Source of the DNA: Gymnopilus junonius
Lineage: Eukaryota; Basidiomycota; Agaricomycetes; Agaricales; Galerinaceae
Assembly: GCA_015501075.1 (NCBI GenBank)
Contig: JADNYJ010000073.1
Coordinates: 62,001 to 126,000 of the forward strand
Reading direction: 5' to 3'
DNA: 64,000 nucleotides
Made by a program: the position numbers and the translations under genes. Below, in pieces: positions 1-10,721 of this stretch. Within the stretch, counting starts at the first letter, position 1. Each line of letters begins with the position of its first letter. Below the pieces are notes generated by a model. It did no database searches, was not told the DNA's origin, and saw nothing but the letters and a program-made list of their open reading frames with translations.

Positions 1-893
1 GCAATTGACGAGCTTATGGCTGCAGGACAATTAGAGGAATCAATTAATTAAGAATAGTAACTCTACATCTAATTAGTTCTGAAACTTCAATCTTCTGTAT
101 ATACCGTATAATACGCTCTACTATCATGTACTCAACGATCTAATCTACTCTTAATCATGGCCATCTGATTGGCCAAAAGCCCTGCGAAAACCATCACCGG
201 AAGTGACCGAACTCGCGAGTTGATGCGAGTGCAACTCGTTGTCAACCCGGTAGTTCGAGTTAGTCCGAGTTACCACCTCGCACTCGCCTCGCCTCACTCC
301 GGCGACAACACTACTGCTGTCCGTAAAAAAGGAGTATGATTTGTCAACATGAGCCTTTCAAACTTGGCCTTACGATGTCTTCTTCGAGTAATCGGTCAGG
401 CTACCAGCGGCACTAGAATTATGATGGAATTCGAGGCCAATTCAGGGTTGCTGTATCAGCGAATCACTGCATTCTCTATCCAATTGTCATTCATCCAATG
501 GTGTGTTCAAGATCCAGAGTCCCCGGACACGCTATTTTCCTGCCTTTTTGCTTACGTTCGCTCAAGCAGCAAATGAAAACTCATGATTAGGCCGCCGCTG
601 CCGTTGCTTGCTTCTTTCGCTTCGAGCTATTCTATCCGGGGTCTCGGGTACAGGTACGAAACATGCAAATAGTACGAATCATTTGCCCCTGGAGTCGAGA
701 CTCATAGTATATTACGGCAGACGAGCAGGTGAAAACAGGATATAAGGTAGTATGACCACCCCTTCGTCAATTAACCCCTAGCTGCTACAACACTTTTCAG
801 TAAGTCTGCTAGATTGAATTGATACATATACTCGTAGGCTGATTGGCATGGTTTTTCATAGGCATTTCAGCCACGAACGAGCATAGGTTTCGG
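1..893. other. Intergenic region at left edge
   Basis: I see no convincing gene here. A 75-codon ORF at 349-576 has no recognisable motif and no intron-bearing context, so I leave it uncalled. Positions 211-290 contain a dense cluster of ACTCG/CGAGT pentamers in both orientations (see findings). The stretch immediately before 894 presumably carries the promoter of the F-box gene. Confidence 0.5.
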
Positions 894-2393
894 ATGGCCA
901 ACAGTCTTCTGTTCTGCAAGCCCTGCGGCGTTTCCTACATACCTGCACCTATTTCATGTCTTGATCACGTTCCACTTGAAATCTGGCAACAAATTTTTCT
1001 CATTTTGTTGTCATCGGAAACCGTGTCCGCCTTAGACGAAATATATGGCTCGATATGGGGTCGGGCGACTCCGCCTATTCCCTCTCAGGGAAAACTTATT
1101 CTTCCTCAAACACCCTCAACAATCAGCCAAGTCTGTTCTCATTGGAAGGAGTACGCATTCGGCATGCCTGATTTCTGGAACGTCTTTTTCGTCAAAGCTC
1201 CTCGCTCAAAATCTCCGGCTTCAACAATCAATCTCACTCGTCTCATTAACTCCCGTCTCTCTTTATCCCGCTCCATGCCTCTCAAGATCTGCATCAACTC
1301 CAAGGAAGACGAAGAAGGCGCGCGTACGTTCATCCGCAGCATCATACCTTCATCCTCTCGGTGGGAAACCGTTCATTTCCACATCCCACCCAACGTTCTT
1401 GGCGAATTATCCTCTCTACGACCTACCGACCTCCCACTCTTGACGTCCCTAAAGACCCACATTCAAATATATGCTCTCGGGACCGTCAGCGTGGCGCAGC
1501 AACTGAAATTATTTGAGAAAATACCCCCAATCCGCCGATTCTGTACTTCCTATCTCCCTCCTCAAATCTGTCATATATACGCTGGACTCGAGGAGCTACA
1601 TATCCAAGAAAACCGGTCCGAGACGTGGTCGACTTTATCTGTTCTCGCCGCATGTCCTAAACTCCGTGTGCTGACGCTCAGTGGCGTCGGCATAACATTA
1701 AACAACGCTAGCACAGCTGACCTCGTGTTGCCCGAGTTACATACGCTTAACTTGGAGCATCCCACGGGGAGAGAGCGCCTCTTGGAGATGATGCAACTTC
1801 CCAAACTCCAAGCGTTGACGATAGGCGGCTCGTGCAGTGGAGAGAGCACCCGTTCAGTTTTCTCCGCCATTATTACGCTGATGGATAGGAGCAAAATTTC
1901 TTCGCTGGAAAGCCTTTCGATTTATTTTGAAAGACATTTCACCGATCCCACTCTCCTCGTTTCTTTTCTTTCTCGCAACCCTTTGTTGAAGAAGCTGAGG
2001 ATCGACGACACTTGGAAGTTCTTGAACCACCGTCCCCTTGTTACGGACTGCCTTCTTAGGGCACTTACCCTTACCTCCATAGATAACGATGGGCTACCGT
2101 CAGTACCGTATCTGTGCTCTCAGCTGCAGAGCATAAGTCTTATGGGGTGCTCAGACTTCGAAGACGGCATCTTGCTTGCTCTCTTAAATTCCAGGTGTCG
2201 TCCGACACAATTCTCTGTCCACAAGAACGACTCACTAGCCCAAAGTTTTCCTGTCTCAGTCAACGGCTGTCGAAGTCCCGCTACTCTCAAGGAGGTAAAC
2301 ATCTCGATTAAGAGAAATTTTGGGGGACAATTACTTGAAATGGCTGAGTCTTTGAGGCTAATAGGATTGTCGATTGACCTGCGTAGAGTATAA
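894..2393 (+). CDS. F-box/LRR-like protein
   Basis: This is a single-exon protein of about 499 aa. The F-box lies near the N-terminus: a proline-led LPxEIWxxIF-type core (DHVPLEIWQQIFLILL) is followed about 55 residues later by ISQVCSHWKEYAFGMPDFW, the usual second half in agaricomycete F-box proteins. The rest has irregular leucine-rich repeats such as LEELHIQ, LRVLTLSGVG and LHTLNLEHP. Proteins of this type are taken to be substrate-recognition subunits of SCF (Skp1-Cullin-F-box) ubiquitin ligases; the substrate cannot be inferred. The start is the first ATG in frame (MANSLLF, 894), because the frame is open further 5' but has no ATG there. The reading frame is intact, unlike the two F-box remnants near 17 kb and 23 kb. 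Confidence 0.85.
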   Translation: MANSLLFCKPCGVSYIPAPISCLDHVPLEIWQQIFLILLSSETVSALDEIYGSIWGRATPPIPSQGKLILPQTPSTISQVCSHWKEYAFGMPDFWNVFFVKAPRSKSPASTINLTRLINSRLSLSRSMPLKICINSKEDEEGARTFIRSIIPSSSRWETVHFHIPPNVLGELSSLRPTDLPLLTSLKTHIQIYALGTVSVAQQLKLFEKIPPIRRFCTSYLPPQICHIYAGLEELHIQENRSETWSTLSVLAACPKLRVLTLSGVGITLNNASTADLVLPELHTLNLEHPTGRERLLEMMQLPKLQALTIGGSCSGESTRSVFSAIITLMDRSKISSLESLSIYFERHFTDPTLLVSFLSRNPLLKKLRIDDTWKFLNHRPLVTDCLLRALTLTSIDNDGLPSVPYLCSQLQSISLMGCSDFEDGILLALLNSRCRPTQFSVHKNDSLAQSFPVSVNGCRSPATLKEVNISIKRNFGGQLLEMAESLRLIGLSIDLRRV

Positions 2394-2619
2394 TTTCTTC
2401 CTAATCCGATGTTTACGTATGTCGATTTGGGTGTGTGGTATGATTTTTCGATCGTTGATCCAAGTGTTATTTTTATTCAGAATGCAGGTCAGCCGCCCAA
2501 AGCGGAGCCTCAAGAAACGCACACATCGCCCATGACCTTCAAACTACGCCACCTCGCCATCCGAGAAACCGCACATACCTTGCACAGGCAGCATATTGAG
2601 ACCTTTCACGCCCCCGCCA

Positions 2620-3864
2620 ATGTCAAGTTTCAAGAAATATTTCCATCTGAGATCCGAATCTTTGCCTTTGGCGAGTACGCCACAGAAAGACGATCGCAAA
2701 GCCGGTTCGCTTGAGCGAGCTCGCCGCAGCACCTCTCCTCCTTCTGAATCACCCCCGCTCCAAGCACATCACAACACCAACTTCAAGAGCTACATCACAT
2801 CTTTCAAATCCAAACGCTTCCTTGCTCGCCATCTTGGGCGTGCCCCACTTCCTCAGACCAACCAAGCTACTGGCACCGCGGCGTTTTCAGCAAGGAAGAC
2901 TGTCAATCTTGGTACACCTATGGCGTCGTTTTTCACCCCTCGCGCTGTGTCAGCAACCCGGAATGGGCGACTTGGGTCGATAAATCGTCCAACCAGGCGT
3001 CATAGACAGTATTCTATAGACCTTATCCAGGTTCCCGTACCTCAAGATCGAGAGAAGCCATCCGACTCAGGCGCGGCGCCAGATTTAGAGATTGAGGACG
3101 AGACAGACGCATTTGACGGCGATGTGGGCCCCTCTATGGAGTCTCCTTTAATCAACCGCGGGTTGCCTCTGGATACTGTTCGTTTGGCAAGGAGGAGGTC
3201 AAAGGCGACACGGTACTCAACTCGCCAATCTCCTTTACTTGTTCCTCCTCGCCCGCCTTTTGTCAGCCCTCAGCTCGAAAGCACGAAGACTATTTATCCT
3301 CGCTCTCAAGCCGGGGTGAACGGGCTTGAACCTCCGATCCGCTCTGGAGTTGATATGTCCTGTTCGAGCTTATGGACACCTCCTGCATATCGTTCACGCT
3401 CCGGGACTCGTACCATTGAGGATAACTCTTTCAGGAGGCCTGTAGGATCGCCTTTGCGTCCTCATGATTTTGAGTCCGACAAATCAGCCCTCCATCGCGC
3501 AACGGAAATTCTTCAGCAAGCGACTACCCATATCCTCGCCGACCCTGCTTTCTCTCAGTCTTCCATTTTCCGATTTTTAGCTCCGTTCGTCGTCTTCTTT
3601 ACCCTCTTGGCCGCGGCTACGATTATTCCACGATACTATCCCTTCCAAGATCGTTTTGTTTTGGATCTGCCGCGTACCTTGGCTCTTGTTGTCACTGGTG
3701 TCATTTTGATGCTCACGGTTTTAAGATGTTGTATCTGGCTAATTGGCATACTGGCAAAATCATTCTGCGAAACTGACTTGGCGGAGGTCTTTCGAAAACG
3801 AGGTATGGTAGACACCAATGGGATGCGTATGGCGGAAGGTGATATGGTAACCGCCTTATTCTAA
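2620..3864 (+). CDS. Hypothetical protein with two C-terminal transmembrane segments
   Basis: This is an uninterrupted ORF of about 414 aa starting at MSSFKKYF. The first 300 residues are low-complexity, rich in Ser, Pro and Arg, and probably disordered, with many basic-plus-Ser/Thr stretches that could be phosphorylated. Near the C-terminus are two hydrophobic segments, FLAPFVVFFTLLAAATII and LALVVTGVILMLTVLRCCIW, separated by about 20 residues. They are followed by a short tail (SFCETDLAEVFRKRG). I do not recognise the family. The architecture suggests a tail-anchored or hairpin membrane protein with a long cytosolic N-terminus. It lies 226 bp downstream of the F-box gene on the same strand. 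Confidence is good that this is a gene and low on function. Confidence 0.7.
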   Translation: MSSFKKYFHLRSESLPLASTPQKDDRKAGSLERARRSTSPPSESPPLQAHHNTNFKSYITSFKSKRFLARHLGRAPLPQTNQATGTAAFSARKTVNLGTPMASFFTPRAVSATRNGRLGSINRPTRRHRQYSIDLIQVPVPQDREKPSDSGAAPDLEIEDETDAFDGDVGPSMESPLINRGLPLDTVRLARRRSKATRYSTRQSPLLVPPRPPFVSPQLESTKTIYPRSQAGVNGLEPPIRSGVDMSCSSLWTPPAYRSRSGTRTIEDNSFRRPVGSPLRPHDFESDKSALHRATEILQQATTHILADPAFSQSSIFRFLAPFVVFFTLLAAATIIPRYYPFQDRFVLDLPRTLALVVTGVILMLTVLRCCIWLIGILAKSFCETDLAEVFRKRGMVDTNGMRMAEGDMVTALF

Positions 3865-5334
3865 TATACTAGATATCACAGCGTCGCTTCATTTTCATAT
3901 CTGATAGTCCCTGATCATACTACAACTTTTCTATGTATCTCATGAATGCTTCATAGTTTGCATTTTAGTCTAGCCATTTATAATATGCATACCACTGTAC
4001 GACTGAAGGCCTCAATTTTGATTCAATTTCGGTATCGGTGATCATTTAAAAGAAATACCATCCTATTGACAAAAGCAAGAAATTGTACAAGCTAAGCATA
4101 TTCAAGAAAACAACCGACGAGGACGGACGATTTTGTCTTCATCGTCCCTGATTTCCTCAAAGTTGGACGACGTGTCTGATGCTGATGACGAAACATCGTT
4201 ATCAGATTCCATGGAACCGATAGGTCGGGTATCCTCTAAATTTTTGTCAGGAATCTGTAATTTAGTCAGATATCAGTTATTTCATGCACGAAGAGCAGAT
4301 TGGCTTCACTGACTGGGAGACGAGTAATATATGCCAGGAAAGAGGCCGAGGCGGCTAGGATGAAGACGGACTTCAAGCTCGCAGCATATGCGTCTCTGGC
4401 AAGGCGCTGAGTATCAGGCGGGAGGTTGGCAACAAGTCTGGCAGAATGTTGTATTTTTCTTATAAGCTGTGATAAACGACAGACTTTAGATTAATCCAAG
4501 CAATGAGAGAGTGTTACTTCGCGTACCTCTTCATTACCACCTGGAAACTTTGCATGCAACTCCGTGTTGAGCCTCGACTGGAAGATCGCTGAAGCGGCTG
4601 CGAGACCTCCCACCTGCCCTGTTGTTCAACAAAATATCAATACAAGGAGACGAATTTCAAAAGGTCCAGAGACAAACCCAAGCCACGCAGTAACTGTACA
4701 AAGCCGGTCCCAACGGCCATTTGGGATTCAGGAAGATTAGAGACCAGCGCAACTGGGGGGCAAATATTAGCTCGTTTTGAAAGAAGGGTAAGGTAAAGCT
4801 AAAGACTGACTATACATAGTTTGAAGAACGACCGCATTTCCGAAGCCAAGAGGCATCTATTAAATAATGGGTCAAATAATGATTCTCTGCAAAGAGAAGG
4901 AAACCAACAGACAATAGTAAGCCAAAGATGCGCCTGGTTGGAGTCTTCCCTCATCTGAGTCATGAGAACTGCAGCAAAGAACGGCAAGATCCCGAAAATC
5001 ATGTTCATCGCTTTATAATGTGCGTAGCGTTTCATCATCCATCTACAGTAAGGGCAAGGTAAAACGGACACTTCAATGCAGCATTAAGCGAACCAAGGCG
5101 TACCCAGCAAACAAAGATCCTCCTGAAATGCAGACACTGTTTGGTAACAAATGCAACCCTGTTGTACGTCAATGAGCCTAACTGCCTCTACAGTGGCTCT
5201 AATTATAAGATTGCACGTACCAGCAGTAGATGCAGAGGATAACATGACAGTTTGGAACCAGGTCGGGAAGTAGTATGTGACTGAAAGATTGCAAACCGCA
5301 ACTAGAGCATTGCTGCATCCGATCAGGACTGGTA

Positions 5335-5342
5335 CTTTTTGA
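5335..5342. repeat. Target site duplication, left copy
   Basis: The sequence ctttttga lies immediately outside the left TIR and is identical to 8714-8721. One copy belongs to the original transporter exon (codons for ..QK V.. on the minus strand). Confidence 0.85.
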
Positions 5343-6489
5343 GGGGCACGGTAAAAAAGCCGTGGCAGCCGTGCGATGGCCGTGGCATACCGTGGTCGAG
5401 TTGCACGCACGGCAGTGACTTTGCACGGTAGTGGCACGTTACCCACGGTATCCACGCCTGCACGGCCCACCTATATCGAGAAAGTATAGTACATTGAAGG
5501 ACCTTCTACACACCAGTGGGGGTAAATGACGCCTTTAATATTGGATTTGGAATAAAAAATTAAGAGAGACAAATGATCAATAATTGAATATAGTATTTAA
5601 CTTGTTTCCTGCATGAGTTACCCTTAAAAAACAATTTATCTTGAACATTGAGAGTGTCTAAAATACATCCCCGAGCGATTCTAGGATGCATGACTGGCTG
5701 TGCAGTTTGCGCGCAAACGGTTCGGCCAGTTTATGCATTGCAAAGACAAAATCATGTGACCTGCAACTTTGTAGGCAGTATGCGAGAAGTTGTACGGACA
5801 TCAATAGTCCATGAATGTGTGTTTTACACGGGTAGATATGTCTGTTAGGATACGATATACATGTTTTACGACTTGAAATTTTTTACATTAACAGCCAAAT
5901 GAAATTATCAAGTGTTTTCGACCTCGGCTTCAGCTTGAAGCCCGTGGGAAATCCAATAAGACGCTCAAGACGCACCTAGTTGTTAATGTATCTCGCCACA
6001 AAAACCAGGGCCCCTTAACTATAATTTGCTTCTGTAGGCCCATGTAAAATCCAATGAGAGGCATGAGACCACTTCGACTTCAACTGGAGGAAGAGTGGTT
6101 GAGTTCCTCCAAGGTATAATGATGGAATTCTGTTCTTTAGATAGTGTAGATTAACTAATTACATGTGTAACAAAATTCAATCAACAGCCAAAATGAACTG
6201 CAGGCTTGAAGATAAGTAGTACATGGTGAAGTGACAAGTCCACTGTGCAAACTTCATGTACCTAACTGTCATTGTATCCTTGCGACAAGAATTGAGTTCC
6301 CCCTCGTAAAATTTGAGAAGTCATGAAACTCTTCAGGACTCAGGGGACAATTTCAAAATTGAATGCCATTGAAATGATGTCCTGTCAGTCTATAGTTTAA
6401 TCCGATACTGGGCATGATTAATGATGCTCCGTACAGAATCGTCATTGTCAGAAGTGACTGAGGAGTTAGGGGGTTACTCGATCACCGGC

Positions 6490-6715
6490 ATTGCACATGG
6501 CGAATGTGGCGCACGCACATGCACGGTACTACTCCGGTGCGGTACTTGATTGCACGGCTACCGTGAATCCGGCATGCTCCTGAGCACGCCCCTTCACGCC
6601 CCTTCACGGCCATGCTCGCACATCAAAATTTGGGCACGCACCTTGACACGTCCAGCACGGTAGTACCATAGCCATGCACGCACCATGGTATAGTTGACAC
6701 GCACCTTGTAGATAA
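6490..6715. repeat. Internal GCACG/CACGG repeat cluster within the transposon
   Basis: A block of short GCACG, CACGG, ACCGTG and CACGCC motifs in both orientations resembles the subterminal arrays at 5343-5462 and 8562-8713. It sits in the middle of the element. This would fit either a nested element, or an original left end that was later extended by a second insertion. Between 5470 and 6480 I see no gene. Confidence 0.5.
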
Positions 6716-6804
6716 GTCAAAGAACTCATCTGATCGCCTAAATTATTGATGAATGCGAATTTCAGATTTCTGCTGCTGCAACATTTTACCGGCTCTCCTA
6801 TCCG

Positions 6805-8466
6805 TTGATAGGCTATAGATCCGTTCTGGAAAATACGAAAGATAAGAGGGTGGCGATAGACAATCCGCTCTACCTTTTCCCCCCTCATCAAGGCTCACAA
6901 AAATCATTTACTCTATTCATCCCTATATTTACTCTCGACGATGGTATGCTTCCTGGCCTTTCTTTATTTTACAGTGCTCCTGATCACTTTTTCCAGGAAT
7001 TTCTCAAACATATCTACGCTTACTTCGTTCCCGACAACCCTGTCTCGAAGGATTTGCATACAACGCAAGAGAAGAACTTCAATATGCGTCCTGGCCCAGT
7101 CCAAAATCTGATACCCGTCTACAATAATCAAGGTCTGGGCATTTTCTTTCCCCGAGTCTATAGATTTTAATTGTTGAATTAGGCAAATTGGTGAGATTCA
7201 TCGAAACATCGCAAGGCTGATAACTTCGATCATACTAGTATTACCATTTCACGGAAGGTGAGGAGTGCGAAACGCCTTCATGATCAACTAATGTAAGTAA
7301 TGATATTCCCAGCTCGACCTCACCTAGCTGACCAAGGTTTAAGCGCTGGTCGTGGAGCCCTTTCTCGAGTGGGAGAATACTGGTACCCTATTCGCCTCAT
7401 TGAAAGAACTGGTCCAACTACAGCAAAGGCGTATCAATGGAGAGTGGAATGGTGGAGGGAAATTATATTCCCAGCTGACATCTCTTTGGTACCCGGCAAT
7501 ATTTCTCTGGTGAATGAGACAGAGATCATCGATTCTTTATGGCTTAAACAGAAGGAAAGGCGAGGCATTCGGGTAGGTGTTCTGAGAACTTTGTTTTACT
7601 ATCTGTAGACTGAAATTCTTGTGTAGCTGGGACGATGGAAACACGCATACGAAGTTGAAACTTCCGAAGACATTTTGGCTGACCCATCTAGGGTTCCTTA
7701 CTCAGCAGACGTCGACACTGCTCTTTCTCCATTCAAGGATACACTGAAGCTACTATTGGAACAACGTGTCGATGAGCTAGGTGACAAGGTAATTCCGGCG
7801 AAGAATTGGCTCGAGAGGAATGTCAAGTCACCCCTCTTCTCCACCTTGATGCCATATGTCGGTTCATTGTCCATCATCGAGCGAGCCCAGATTTCAAACT
7901 GGTTTGATATTCACATTGGGAAAAGAAGTAAAAAAGCTCGATTGGCATGGCTTGGATATCTACCACTTGCTCACGCTCATACGCTCTATATTTCTCAACG
8001 TCTTCAACGGAGTCCGGAAACGGCGCTTAGTCACACTAGCCTTCTCCACCACGCATGGGACATCCTATACACCGGAATTTCGGAACGAATAATCGACGTC
8101 GACGTGGCAAAGGAATGCCTTTACATCCTCGAAGAGGAGATGTTTGAGGTTTCGACTCGAGCAGGGAAAGCAGGTTTTTTCCAGTGGGGTTTAGACGCTG
8201 GACATCATCAAGATGGTTGGGACGTCTATGCTAATCTACCTCCACAATTCAACCGGGCTAATTATAAAGGAAACGACGAGGACCTTGAGGTATGGCGTCT
8301 TATACACTGCTAAAAACCTCTATTGACATATAATCAGCCAGGACCAGATTTTATTGAGTATGTACCACCGATCAAAGCTGTCAACCGAGAGTTGATACAG
8401 AAGCCTCGACCTCGACCTCGACCAATCAAGAAAGCAGCAGTCAATAAGGAGCCAGACACGGATTAA
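6805..8466 (+). CDS. Transposon-borne gene of unknown family (exon structure partly resolved)
   Basis: The best supported exons are about 7300-7572, 7627-8292 and 8339-8466. They join in frame through introns gtaggt..tgtag and gtatgg..atcag and end at a TAA at 8464-8466. The product includes GEYWYPIRLIERTGP and QWRVEWWREIIFPAD, reminiscent of small beta-barrel chromatin-reader or BAH/Tudor-like folds (a guess). A mainly helical region of about 200 residues follows (SLSIIERAQISNWFDIHIGK, HAHTLYISQRL, EEEMFEVSTRAGKAG), then a Pro/Arg tail. An upstream exon candidate is 6805-7135 (DGMLPGLSLFYSAPDHFF), but its splice to the 7300 exon is not resolved. I see no DDE transposase residues and no HxD dioxygenase motif. 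It reads as cargo rather than transposase, and the family is unidentified. Confidence 0.5.
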
Positions 8467-8713
8467 ACTGCGTATCAATAATATTTAGATTAGATTTGAT
8501 AGGTTTTCTACTCTAATACATATCTGAACTTGTTTACCGTCACCCACTTTCTGTCTGGATTGTGCACGCACGTCGTCACGCACTCATGACTCCAATGCAC
8601 GGCCGATCACTTCCCTGCCACGCACCACCCTATCGCCAACCTATGCCATGCACGCACGTCAAGTAGCCATGCACGCACCACCACGGCCGTGCCACGGCTT
8701 TTTCTATATGCCC

Positions 8714-8721
8714 CTTTTTGA
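8714..8721. repeat. Target site duplication, right copy
   Basis: The sequence ctttttga lies immediately outside the right TIR and is identical to 5335-5342. Its upstream neighbour (toward 8740) is undisturbed MFS coding sequence. Confidence 0.85.
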
Positions 8722-10490
8722 GTTAGGAAATGAGGAGGAAGGATGGGTTCGATGGCGACGTAGATTTCGATGATGATGAAGAGGACGGCAAATGTTATTG
8801 AGGAGAGGAATGATATCCAAACCATGGGCTCAGACCACTGATTGTAATTTATAAAGAACTACTCAAAGGTTGATAAACAAGAGAAAGGATGTGACGAACC
8901 GGAAGACCTTCGTTGAACCGCATGCTAAGGAAAACCAACGTAGAGCCGACCTACAGGATAGTTCAATCAGCTGAGATATTTCATTCAAAAAAGAAAGAAG
9001 TCGCAAAGCCTACGGTGCCAAGAAGCGTAAGCGTCCCGCCATAGTCAATTCTTTTTAAAATTTCCAAGGTACTCCTGCCAGTACCCTACATTAATTTTGC
9101 CTTTGTAAACCAATCTCAAGTTAACAGAAGTTTCACAAGCTTACCGGGATGACGTAGGTCAAGTTAACCGCCGTCAATGAAAAAGAGAGTAGAAACAAGG
9201 GTATCTGCATAAGGAATGCCCATCTCCATCCGAACCTCATAAAGAGAAGCAACATCAGTTAAACACTCGTGGAGCAGAAGGTGATGTACACACCAATCAG
9301 TAACCAACCCACCAATAGGGCCTCCAAGCCCCATTCCGAGCTATAAGTGAATTTAAGTGCCAGTGACGCAATACGTTAGAATGCATCACTGCTTACTCCA
9401 TAAAATATTCCACCTAGACTTTGCACGAAACCCCGGGACTGGATTCGAAGGGACAAAAACATTGTCAGAGGTGGTTCGTGATATTTAAAGAAAGACTTGA
9501 ACGTGCGTACCCTTAAGTTATACATGTCGCTAGTTATGATACTAAAGACAGTGGTTGGTGAGCATTTGGACAATTTATTACGATTGGGAAATCAACTTAC
9601 GAAGATGTGGTAAATACCCCTCCTCCGCCCATGCCAGAAATCTATCAGCCCAGAAGGAAAAAAAATGCCGTGAATCTAATAATACGCAGGCATCAGAGAA
9701 AGAAATAAGACGAACAAATCTAGACAGTATGAGCATCTGCATAGAGTTTGACAGGCCGCAAGCTACAATGCCTAGCATAGCGAAAAGGACGGCGGTTTGA
9801 TGGGCACCGTTCCTGCCCATGACGTTGCTCAGACGCCCGTATAGTGGTGTGAACGTACATGTTGCGAGGAGGTAGCTGGAATTTGAATTGGATGACTTGA
9901 ATGGGCATTGATATTTAGAAAGGATAAATTTCTTTACTTACGATGTGCCGACCCAACTTGCTTCGTTAGATCTTTTGAATTCGGAAGAAATTGATGGAAG
10001 CACTGGATAGGTCATCAAAGAAATGTCGGTTAACTCGGATAAGGTAGTTCTGATGTGGCGGAAGGAAATTACTGGTTGGTACTAGTGTCACTGATAAATA
10101 CGTTAAAACGTCAGTCAAAAATTAGTTATCACCGAAGATAGGAACATACGATTCAGAGCCTGTCAAGACCAATGATTAATCAAAAGGCGAACATTCAAAA
10201 TAGTACGAAAATGCGCACAGATAAGAATTGGCCCAGCCAGATACCGGCCAGTATACCTTGACGAGATCCCGCAGATATCTCGAGAGGACCAAGGGGTTGA
10301 CATAGTGTTGAGGATGGTGAATTCAACTCCAACCCGTATCTGCGCTTGATTTTTGCGCGTTCGGTAATGGAAGACAGGGCAGAAATTGACCGCGTTGGAG
10401 AGGGTGGTGAGAGGAGGGAGTCGCGTTCGGAGTAGGGACCGGTGGGCATAGTTTGCTCGTGTTATATTGGGTGGTGGTGAATTGTCTTGT

Positions 10491-10721
10491 TTAGAGCTCT
10501 GGCCAATCGTGGAATGGTGGTGACAATTTGAGTGGGGTGGATTTTGACGCCTGTTTATATAGTCCTGGTAGAAGAATTTCAACAAGCCACAGAGAAGGGT
10601 TTTGACTATGAAGAATCGAAGGCGTCAGCGCCAAGGCGATCAGAACGTCCTGTGCTGTAAGGTTAAGTTTGCGATCAATTAAAGATGGAGTAGGAAGGGG
10701 GCCGACGATTTCAGAAGCCAT
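10491..10721 (-). other. Possible upstream ORF in the MFS gene leader
   Basis: A 75-codon ORF (MASEIVGPLP..) lies on the same strand, 42 bp upstream of the transporter ATG. It has no recognisable domain and may be a uORF in a long 5' leader or chance. Nothing else in it supports a separate gene. Confidence 0.2.

Larger units (their letters stand above)
5343..8713. mobile_element. TIR DNA transposon with 8-bp TSD (hAT- or KDZ-like), 3371 bp
   Basis: The ends are imperfect terminal inverted repeats. The left end reads GGGGCACGGTAAAAAAGCCG and the reverse complement of the right end reads GGGCATATAGAAAAAGCCG; both continue into GTGGCA. An identical 8-bp sequence, ctttttga, flanks the element on both sides (5335-5342 and 8714-8721). 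About 100-150 bp inside each end, and again at 6490-6715, there are dense GCACG/CACGG/GCCGTG motifs, as expected for subterminal transposase-binding repeats. An 8-bp duplication is known for hAT and for Kyakuja-Dileera-Zisupton (KDZ) elements. No transposase was recognised inside, so this copy is probably non-autonomous and carries an unrelated gene (6805-8466). Confidence 0.85.
4102..10449 (-). pseudogene. DHA2-type MFS transporter gene interrupted by a transposon
   Basis: The gene runs on the minus strand from ATG 10449 (MPTGPYSERDSL) to a stop at 4104-4102 and has many small introns. Exon translations give an N-terminal cytosolic region, TM1 with GIWLGQFLS, the segment SWVGTSYLLATCTFTPLYGRLSN followed by VMGRNGAHQTA (the MFS loop 2-3 motif), GMGGGGVFTT, WRWAFLMQIPLFLLS, and later LHLLPNSVCISGGSLFAG and MPLGFGNAVVLQTM. 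These match fungal 12-14 TM DHA2 proteins related to vacuolar basic amino acid transporters (Fnx1/Vba type); the substrate is inferred only by resemblance. The coding sequence is split inside an exon (after PHFLTQK) by a 3.37 kb transposon. Removing the element and one 8-bp duplication continues the frame exactly into VPVLIGCSN. The flanking exons look undecayed, so the insertion appears recent. As assembled the gene cannot give a full-length product unless the element is excised or spliced out. Confidence 0.85.

Noticed and set aside
8405..8430. CGACCT tandem hexamers as a microsatellite
   Set aside because: They encode the Pro/Arg tail of the transposon-borne gene and are too short to treat as a separate repeat feature.
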